Source: an uncultured Lachnospiraceae bacterium (lineage in GTDB: Bacteria > Bacillota > Clostridia > Lachnospirales > Lachnospiraceae). From it: DNA of 38,648 bases. Where the stretch lies: contig ONIO01000005.1 of the NCBI GenBank assembly GCA_900317915.1, positions 1-38,648 on the forward strand, in the 5' to 3' direction. Under the pieces are notes generated by a model. That model worked only from the letters and a program-made list of their open reading frames with translations, was not told the origin of the DNA and did not search any database. Every line of letters begins with the position of its first letter. Within the stretch, counting starts at the first letter, position 1. The position numbers and the translations under genes are program-made. Positions 33,649 through 38,648 of this stretch are shown here, piece by piece.

Positions 33649-34290
33649 CTAGTTCATCCCAAATAATCTTACCGCCTCAGCTTTCAGGGCACTTGTCTCT
33701 GCTGTGATATCCCTGGCTCCGAAGATTCCACTGATTATGGCTACCCCCGATAGTCCCATCCCAGCAAGTTCTTGCATATTCTCTCCATTAATCCCACCGA
33801 TCGCGCAGATTGGAATCTCCACTTCTTGGGTAATCGTTGCATATTCACGTATATCAAAAGCCTTCGCATCCAGTTTTGTTTTCGATCCAAAGGCAGCACC
33901 AATTCCCAGGTAATCCGCCCCCTCCAGCTCCCCACCGATTGCTTCCTCAAGATTATGAGCCGTTGCGCCAATGATATAGTCACTTCCCAGCAATCGTCTG
34001 GTTTCTAGCACACTAGAGTCACTCTGTCCCACATGGACGCCCTCCGCCTGGCACTCCTTCACCAGATGCACACGGTCATTCAGAATCAGTGGGATACCCT
34101 TGGCATGTGTGATCTCATGTAATCGTCTCGCCTTTTCTACATACTCCTGGTCGCTAGCCGTCTTATCCCTGAATTGAAGCATGGTGATTCCACCTCGAAT
34201 CGCATCCTCCACCGCATTCTCAAGACTGTAGCCATCCTTCAAAACCGATTCATTTGTAATTCCATAGAGTAATACTGCTTCCTTTTTCAC
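33649..34290 (-). CDS. thiE: thiamine-phosphate synthase
   Basis: A 213-residue TIM-barrel enzyme with GGITMLQFRDKTASD, GIPLILNDRV, VHVGQSD, IGATAHN, YLGIGAAFGSKTK and AIGGINGENM. It joins HMP pyrophosphate and thiazole phosphate to thiamine phosphate. GTG start with AAAGG eight bases upstream, 21 bases after thiM. Confidence 0.96.
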   Translation of the reverse strand: MKKEAVLLYGITNESVLKDGYSLENAVEDAIRGGITMLQFRDKTASDQEYVEKARRLHEITHAKGIPLILNDRVHLVKECQAEGVHVGQSDSSVLETRRLLGSDYIIGATAHNLEEAIGGELEGADYLGIGAAFGSKTKLDAKAFDIREYATITQEVEIPICAIGGINGENMQELAGMGLSGVAIISGIFGARDITAETSALKAEAVRLFGMN

Positions 34291-34311
34291 GTCCTCTGCC
34301 TTTCTCCTTTC

Positions 34312-35244
34312 CTAAATGTAGACCCTGGACAAAGCATCCATGAAATACGTCATGTAGCTCCCAGCGCCATCTCCATCACGTAATCTTTTCTCTGCAGCCT
34401 CGCCACACATTCCATAGATTCTTACGAAATCAGCTATAGGCACTTGAAGTCGACTCATCAAATCATCCCTGGGGCACCCTGTATCCACTTTCATACCTTT
34501 TATATTGGAACTAATTTTCACTGTTGAGGCGATCGCCCCTAGGCAGGCAGAAAGCATACATCCAAATCCAGTTAATCTGGTCTGCCAGATACTTCCTAAG
34601 TCACAAGTCGTAATCTCTCTTGGAGAGACAATCACATCTCGCTTGCCAGTCATTACAAGAGCCGCCCCTGTTACGATACTCAGTTCCATTAATTCCTCTT
34701 GACCGATCCAGTCCTTCTCAGAAGAATCCACTCCTCGTGATTCCTCCTTAGGACACTCATTTTTTCTCCAAGTACAATTACAATTACAATTACAATTACT
34801 AGAAGCATTTTCATCTGGAATCAATCCTTCAAAAGCTTTATCACCAGGGCACAATAGATCATGTAAATATCTCATCTCACTCATATTTCCACGGATGATT
34901 GTGACTCGACTTCTTCCAAGTAATTCTTTTATGAATTCTTTTCGGAAATTCGACACCCCAACTCCCACAGGATCTAATACAACTGGAATCCCAATTTCAT
35001 TTGCTTTAGCACAAGCCAAAAGCATTGCCTTATATTTCTCCCTATTGGGTGTGCCTATATTCAAAACCAGCGCATTGCAAATCCCTGTGATATCTTCCAC
35101 TTCCTCAATTGCTTCTCCGCAGATTGCAGAGGCTCCAATAGCCAGGACCGCATTCACGCAGTTGGTCCTCGTCACATCATTGGTAATTAAGTGTACCAAT
35201 GGCTTTGTCTTTCTTATTTCCTCTAACAAGTCTCGTTCCATCAT
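34312..35244 (-). CDS. thiM: hydroxyethylthiazole kinase with a Cys-Asn repeat insertion
   Basis: A 310-residue ThiM: HLITNDVTRTNCVNAVLAIGASA (18-40), LDPVGVG, IIRGNMSEM (117-124) and catalytic-region TGFGCMLSACLGA (225-236). It phosphorylates hydroxyethylthiazole for ThiE. Between RGNMSEM and RGVDSSEK about 45 residues replace a short loop; they include NCNCNCNC (150-157) encoded by a hexanucleotide repeat. The start at 35244 has GGAGG seven bases upstream; the longer frame runs back through the riboswitch terminator and is not credible. Confidence 0.93.
   Translation of the reverse strand: MMERDLLEEIRKTKPLVHLITNDVTRTNCVNAVLAIGASAICGEAIEEVEDITGICNALVLNIGTPNREKYKAMLLACAKANEIGIPVVLDPVGVGVSNFRKEFIKELLGRSRVTIIRGNMSEMRYLHDLLCPGDKAFEGLIPDENASSNCNCNCNCTWRKNECPKEESRGVDSSEKDWIGQEELMELSIVTGAALVMTGKRDVIVSPREITTCDLGSIWQTRLTGFGCMLSACLGAIASTVKISSNIKGMKVDTGCPRDDLMSRLQVPIADFVRIYGMCGEAAEKRLRDGDGAGSYMTYFMDALSRVYI
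34773..34799 (-). repeat. hexanucleotide tandem repeat inside thiM
   Basis: Four and a half copies of TACAAT (plus strand). In frame it encodes alternating Asn and Cys. Because the unit is two codons, gain or loss of copies changes length without a frameshift. Confidence 0.9.
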
Positions 35245-35266
35245 GTCTCGTCCTCCGCTCATAACC

Positions 35267-35298
35267 ACAAAAAAACAGGGTCCCAAAAGGAACCCTGT
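35267..35298 (-). terminator. riboswitch-controlled terminator
   Basis: ACAGGGTCCC-AAAA-GGAACCCTGT (35275-35298), one mismatch, followed on the minus strand by at least seven T. It lies between the TPP aptamer and thiM and is the likely expression platform. Confidence 0.9.
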
Positions 35299-35316
35299 AA
35301 AAATATACACATCAAC

Positions 35317-35403
35317 TTACAATCCCTACGTTGGCATTATCCAAATCAGGTTATAGGTCGTACGTCACACGTACCTCTCAGCTTTCTAAAGCTCCCTCTG
35401 TAA
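35317..35403 (-). promoter_or_regulatory. TPP riboswitch (THI element)
   Basis: On the minus strand: P1 TTACA...TGTAA (ends 35403 and 35317), GGGAGC and CTGAGAGG, then ACCTGATTTGGATAATGCC and AACGTAGGGA, the conserved TPP-binding sequences. It controls the thiM-thiE-thiW operon, presumably by transcription termination when TPP is bound. Confidence 0.96.
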
Positions 35404-35661
35404 AACATATGAAATTTTAATATCCGATGCGGACCTAGGGGCCTTATATACGTCATAACCCCTATGTCATAATCATGTTTTTAACAATTTCGTCTCAACT
35501 ATAGTTTTTTCTATTCGTATCAACTCTATTCAACCTGATTCATCAGACCTCGGTTTTAAAAATAGCACTTCACTAGTTAGAATTCAACCACTTCTGGATG
35601 AATCAGTCAAAATCAAAACCAATGCATTCCTACTAAAACTCTCCCGGCGAAAAGCAATCTA

Positions 35662-36960
35662 TTATTTAACTTCAGCAGGACCGTATGGAAGACCCTCATT
35701 GAAGTTCTTAGCATTCTCGAGAGTTACAGCAGCGATTGCCTGCAGAGCCTCTCTTGTGAAGAATGCCTGGTGAGAAGTCAGAATCAGGTTAGGGAACATT
35801 GTCAGTCTAGCAACGATATCGTTAGACAGCATATCCTCAGAATGGTCTGTATAAACGTTCTCATCCTCGCCCTCATATACATCCAGAGCAACAGCGTGGA
35901 ACTTATTCGCCTTCAGTCCATCGATTAGAGCCTCGATATCAACCAAACCACCGCGAGAAGTATTAACAAGCATTACATTATCCTTCATCTCGGCGATTGT
36001 CTCACGGTTGATTAAGTGATAAGTACCACCCTCACCCATAATCAGAGGAGCATGCAGAGAGATCAGATCTGCACGATTCAGTAACTCTTCCTTAGACACA
36101 TAAGTAAGCAGGCCCTCTTCCTCCAGCTTCTTATTAGGGAAAGCATCCCATCCCAGAACAGTCATGCCGTAGCCCTTGCAGATACGAGCCATGCAGACAC
36201 CGATACGACCAGTACCCATGATACCGGCAATCTTATTGTGCAGATCCACACCAAGTAATCCGTTTAATGCGAAGTTGTTGTCGCCAACCTTATTGTAAGC
36301 CTTGTGGATACGACGGTTAGCTGCAGTAATCAGAGTCATAGCGTGCTCAGCAACTGCGTATGGAGAATAAGCAGGAACACGTAATACAGTGATGCCGCAC
36401 TCTCTAGCTGCCTCCATATCTACATTGTTGAAACCAGCGCAACGAAGAAGGATCAGCTTTACGCCGCCCTTATGTAACTGCTCAACTACAGCACGAGGAG
36501 CTTCATCATTTACGAAAATGCAAACCGCATCGTAGCCATTAGCAAGTTCTGCAGTATCCTCTGTGAGACGAGTCTTCAGATACTTGATTTCAACGTTGTA
36601 TGCACCCTCTCCGCGATCCTTAGCCAGCTCGCTGAAGAAGAGACGGTCGTAGCTCTTAGTACCGAAGAAAGCGACCTTCAATACTTCTGCCTTCTTGCCC
36701 TTTGGAGTCTCCTCATTTAGTACAGCCTGGATTGCTGCAACAGCTTCTTCCTCATCTGGACCATCTACCTGAATGTGAACAGTAGATCCCATAATAGCCT
36801 CTAAGCGAAGAATTGAGAGGACATTAGAACCGTTTGCCTCAGCACCATCTACAGAAAGTAAAACTTCACTCTTAAAATTGATACAAGTCTGAGCGATACG
36901 AGCAGCAGGTCTAGCATGAATACCAAGTGGATTCTTAACAACATAATCAAAAGACTTCAT
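35662..36960 (-). CDS. HPr-D-lactate dehydrogenase fusion protein
   Basis: A 432-residue protein with two parts. Residues 1-88 are an HPr domain: GIHARPAARIAQ with the phosphorylatable His15 and Arg17, and the C-terminal IQVDGPDEEEAVAAIQAVL. In an ungapped alignment Ser46, target of HPr kinase, is Asn46 (GSNVLS), with Ser45 and Ser49 nearby. Residues about 93-432 are an LdhA-type D-2-hydroxyacid dehydrogenase: LLRCAGFNNVD, RVPAYSPYAVAEHA, NAD motif GTGRIG (249-254), and catalytic R336 (NTSRGG), E365 and H397 (TSHQAFFT). The LDH reduces pyruvate to D-lactate with NADH. The start at 36960 has AGAGG six bases upstream and matches the HPr terminus. It is monocistronic, upstream of the thi operon, behind two predicted promoters and a Rex/CRP-like dyad. 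Confidence 0.93.
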   Translation of the reverse strand: MKSFDYVVKNPLGIHARPAARIAQTCINFKSEVLLSVDGAEANGSNVLSILRLEAIMGSTVHIQVDGPDEEEAVAAIQAVLNEETPKGKKAEVLKVAFFGTKSYDRLFFSELAKDRGEGAYNVEIKYLKTRLTEDTAELANGYDAVCIFVNDEAPRAVVEQLHKGGVKLILLRCAGFNNVDMEAARECGITVLRVPAYSPYAVAEHAMTLITAANRRIHKAYNKVGDNNFALNGLLGVDLHNKIAGIMGTGRIGVCMARICKGYGMTVLGWDAFPNKKLEEEGLLTYVSKEELLNRADLISLHAPLIMGEGGTYHLINRETIAEMKDNVMLVNTSRGGLVDIEALIDGLKANKFHAVALDVYEGEDENVYTDHSEDMLSNDIVARLTMFPNLILTSHQAFFTREALQAIAAVTLENAKNFNEGLPYGPAEVK

Positions 36961-37028
36961 AAAATTCCTCTCTTTCTGGATAGACGTTGTATTTCTCAAT
37001 ACAAAAATACTTATATTACGTAAAAACA

Positions 37029-37058
37029 ATCATACTATACAAAGAATTCCCATTTCAA
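37029..37058 (-). promoter_or_regulatory. proximal promoter of the HPr-LDH gene
   Basis: On the minus strand TTGAAA (37058-37053), 18 bases, TATGAT (37034-37029). The leader would be about 60 bases and contains a 7-bp hairpin TTGTATT/AATACAA (36987-37004). Confidence 0.65.
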
Positions 37059-37139
37059 ATATTTCTATTAGCATAAAGCAATGCTAGCTGTGTGTGTCAA
37101 AACTACATGCCTAAGTCATATGGTAATATTTGTATATGT

Positions 37140-37157
37140 GTGTGAATGATCTCACAA
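37140..37157 (-). promoter_or_regulatory. Rex-like (or CRP-like) operator at the distal HPr-LDH promoter
   Basis: On the minus strand TTGTGAGATCATTCACAC matches TTGTGA-N6-TCACAA at 11 of 12 half-site bases. It overlaps the start expected from the -10 at 37160. It equally fits the CRP-family dyad TGTGA-N6-TCACA; Rex control of ldh in Bacillota makes Rex the favoured reading. Confidence 0.55.
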
Positions 37158-37159
37158 TT

Positions 37160-37188
37160 TATATAAAATTTTAGCATTTATATTGCAA
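37160..37188 (-). promoter_or_regulatory. distal promoter of the HPr-LDH gene
   Basis: On the minus strand TTGCAA (37188-37183), 17 bases, TATATA (37165-37160), immediately followed by the Rex/CRP-like dyad. A leader of nearly 200 bases would result. Confidence 0.55.
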
Positions 37189-37604
37189 AAAACAATAACG
37201 TAAATGCACAATAATAATCCTCAGTTTTTATAATATCCGTATGAATTGACAATTTTTTATCAATGTTTCGAATTTTCGTGCAGAAAGCCTAAACGTACAG
37301 GAACTATATGTTCCATCGGTACTTCCGATCAGCGCATTTTCCATTATTGTATCTCGTCTAATAGCATAATCAGAAGAATACGAATCAATAAAAAATAAAA
37401 AAGCCCCCGAAATATATTAAAATTCCGATATAATATAAGAATAGATTCGTCTTAAATAATCACCGTACGATTTCAAATATTAGAATGCAAATTTGTCACT
37501 GTATATAAAGCGATCATTATATATCAGATAACAGGAATGACTCAATATAATGAACATCTTATAAATGTAATCAATATGCCTAAAAGGGAAACAAGGGAGA
37601 TATC

Positions 37605-38129
37605 ATGTTAAATAAGAAAAATATCATATCAGCCATACTAATCGTTTTACTATCCATGCTTATAGGAATTATTCTTAGTAAAACAGTGTTTAAACACAGA
37701 TTAACTACGGAAGAAAAACAAGAAGCAAAACTAGAGAAACAAGAACGTTCTGAGAATAGAAAAATCGAGCAAACATTTGATACACAACTAACAATTAATA
37801 ACATTAAAATTACTGATGGTCAGGGTAACCTATTAACTACAGATATCGAGGATCAATGGAAAGATAATGGAGACAATACAAAAAGCCTTGGTACGTTCAC
37901 ACTAAGTAACGATCAGATCCCAAGATATTACTTCGAATTGTTGTCGCCAAAAGAAATAAAATCACTTGATCAAACCACAAAATCAAAGATTCTAAACATC
38001 TTATATAATGGAGAGACAAAAAATTATCTCCAATTACAAGCTACTTTACAAAATCAGACAAACGATCAGAAATTCAAAATCCAGGTAGCAAACGAATTAG
38101 GTGTAAGCCTTGTTGATTTAGAAAAGTAA
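37605..38129 (+). CDS. hypothetical membrane-anchored protein
   Basis: A 174-residue protein I do not recognise. One N-terminal membrane segment (about 7-25, IISAILIVLLSMLIGIILS) is followed by a charged Lys/Glu-rich stretch (34-52) likely helical, then a mostly polar domain (55-174) with many Asn, Gln and Thr and no cysteine. The topology suggests the C-terminal part lies outside the cell. AAGGGAG lies five or six bases before the ATG. It is the only plus-strand gene in the last 26 kb, in an AT-rich setting, and its codons favour A/T more than its neighbours; it may have been acquired. Confidence 0.72.
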   Translation: MLNKKNIISAILIVLLSMLIGIILSKTVFKHRLTTEEKQEAKLEKQERSENRKIEQTFDTQLTINNIKITDGQGNLLTTDIEDQWKDNGDNTKSLGTFTLSNDQIPRYYFELLSPKEIKSLDQTTKSKILNILYNGETKNYLQLQATLQNQTNDQKFKIQVANELGVSLVDLEK

Positions 38130-38310
38130 AGAACTTCATGCCAGATTACATTCATTGTTGCTTGGCACATTCATTGTTCTTTTCATTGATGGATATTAGG
38201 TTTCATTCACAGATGACTGGTTCAATCAATGTTGTTTCTTTTATTCATCTGGCAGATGATGTAGGGAATAAGGTCCAATGATAAAATCAAACTAAAAAAT
38301 ATATATTCAA
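38130..38310. other. intergenic region with short direct repeats
   Basis: ACATTCATTGTT occurs twice (38148-38159 and 38167-38178), with weaker related copies after it, and TGCCAGAT/ATCTGGCA form an 8-bp inverted repeat across about 100 bases. No gene or terminator for the upstream gene is evident. Confidence 0.4.
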
Positions 38311-38312
38311 AT

Positions 38313-38343
38313 AAAAAAAGATCTAGGACATTATCCTAGATCT
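38313..38343 (-). terminator. tRNA-Arg terminator
   Basis: AGATCTAGGA (38319-38328) pairs perfectly with TCCTAGATCT (38334-38343); on the minus strand seven T follow. Confidence 0.9.
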
Positions 38344-38349
38344 CGTTAA

Positions 38350-38423
38350 CGTGCGTGAGAGGATTCGAACCCCCGACACCTTGGTCCGTAGCCAAGTGCT
38401 CTATCCAGCTGAGCTACACACAC
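38350..38423 (-). tRNA. tRNA-Arg (anticodon ACG)
   Basis: Acceptor GTGTGTG/CACGCAC with one T-G pair, anticodon loop CTACGGA in stem CTTGG/CCAAG, discriminator G. CCA not encoded. The A at position 34 is normally edited to inosine. Confidence 0.95.
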
Positions 38424-38518
38424 ATATTCTGTTATTCTCACAACACCTATATATTATATACTCTTATGAAAATAAATCAAGTACTAATCAATAAGAATAT
38501 TTAATTTTTTAGCAGGTA

Positions 38519-38549
38519 CAAAAAAAGCTTCTGGAAAAAACAGAAGCTT
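38519..38549 (-). terminator. tRNA-Asp terminator
   Basis: AAGCTTCTG (38525-38533) pairs with CAGAAGCTT (38541-38549); on the minus strand seven T follow. It shows tRNA-Asp and tRNA-Arg are separate transcripts. Confidence 0.9.
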
Positions 38550-38552
38550 AAA

Positions 38553-38626
38553 CGACCCGAGAGGGACTCGAACCCTCGACCTCCGCCGTGACAGGGCGGC
38601 GTTCTAACCAGCTGAACCACCGGGCC
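38553..38626 (-). tRNA. tRNA-Asp (anticodon GTC)
   Basis: Acceptor GGCCCGG/TCGGGTC with two G-T pairs, anticodon loop CTGTCAC in stem CCGCC/GGCGG, discriminator G. CCA not encoded. Confidence 0.95.
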
Positions 38627-38648
38627 TTATTCTTTTTTAATGGACCTT

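Larger units (their letters stand above)
35245..35661. other. thiM leader and LDH-fusion 3' region
   Basis: The thiM-proximal part holds the TPP riboswitch and terminator. Further upstream lie a hairpin AGGGG/CCCCT (35437-35463) with inner TTAT/ATAA pairing, and a 10-bp inverted repeat CTGATTCATC/GATGAATCAG (35535-35544/35597-35606). I could not find a convincing promoter for the thi operon or a standard terminator for the fusion gene. Confidence 0.5.
36961..37604. other. AT-rich intergenic region
   Basis: This 644-base gap holds the promoters of the LDH fusion (37029-37188), two tandem hairpins GGAAC-TATAT-GTTCC (37300-37314) and ATCGG-TACTT-CCGAT (37315-37329), and a minus-strand GGGGGCTTTTTT (near 37390-37401) that looks like a terminator half without its partner. 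No gene is supported. The plus-strand hypothetical gene starts at its end. Confidence 0.6.

Noticed and set aside
34773-34799. Phase-variable on/off switch in thiM
   Set aside because: The unit is six bases, so copy changes cannot shift the reading frame.
37388-37402. Terminator at the minus-strand GGGGGCTTTTTT
   Set aside because: No complementary GCCCCC arm lies upstream within reach, so it cannot form the needed hairpin.

Overview
The window reads as chromosome of an anaerobic, fermentative Bacillota, most likely a Lachnospiraceae-type Clostridia. This is inferred from the gene set: meso-diaminopimelate dehydrogenase, TPP-controlled thiM-thiE-thiW salvage, a GltD-like flavin/Fe-S oxidoreductase, LdhA-type D-lactate dehydrogenase, AgcS symporter and a GH42 beta-galactosidase. 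tRNA genes lack encoded CCA and promoters are consensus sigma-A. I see no prophage, transposase or CRISPR. Almost everything is on the minus strand except an amino-acid ABC transporter (9.5-12.5 kb) and one small membrane-anchored protein (37.6-38.1 kb).

Layout. 0-3.5 kb: EF-G-like GTPase and ddh. 3.5-4.0 kb: a run of hairpins holding one copy of a 95-nt dispersed repeat. 4.0-8.2 kb: a redox operon of a 931-residue FAD/4Fe-4S oxidoreductase, a HypA-like metallochaperone and a GntR/FCD regulator, behind a promoter whose spacer holds a GntR-type palindrome and whose -35 overlaps a Rex-like site. 8.4-9.3 kb: radical SAM protein. 9.5-12.5 kb: polar amino-acid ABC importer. 12.5-20.1 kb: galactokinase, leucyl-tRNA synthetase, GH42 beta-galactosidase and a membrane glycosyltransferase. 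20.1-22.5 kb: M32 carboxypeptidase and a histidine phosphatase. 22.6-23.2 kb: six-tRNA operon (Pro-Gly-Arg-His-Gln-Lys) with a perfect consensus promoter. 23.3-28.3 kb: five packed genes (RNA methyltransferase, C1 peptidase, cell-wall amidase, RdgB, YfcE). 28.4-31.1 kb: small Ser/Thr-rich protein, HD hydrolase and HflX. 31.2-32.8 kb: second 95-nt repeat copy and the AgcS symporter. 33.0-35.4 kb: thiamine salvage operon behind a TPP riboswitch and terminator. 35.7-37.2 kb: a fusion of the PTS phosphocarrier HPr to D-lactate dehydrogenase, with a Rex/CRP-like dyad at its distal promoter. 37.2-38.6 kb: AT-rich stretch with a hypothetical membrane-anchored protein and tRNA-Arg(ACG) and tRNA-Asp(GTC).

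The most unusual item is the HPr-LDH fusion: the HPr half keeps His15 and Arg17 but has Asn at the position of regulatory Ser46, and the LDH half has a full catalytic set. Together with the redox operon it suggests that carbon uptake (PTS phosphorylation) and NADH balance are wired together here. Second is the pair of near-identical 95-nt structured repeats 27.5 kb apart in opposite orientation, each downstream of a minus-strand gene. All functional links are inferred from sequence alone; no database search was possible.
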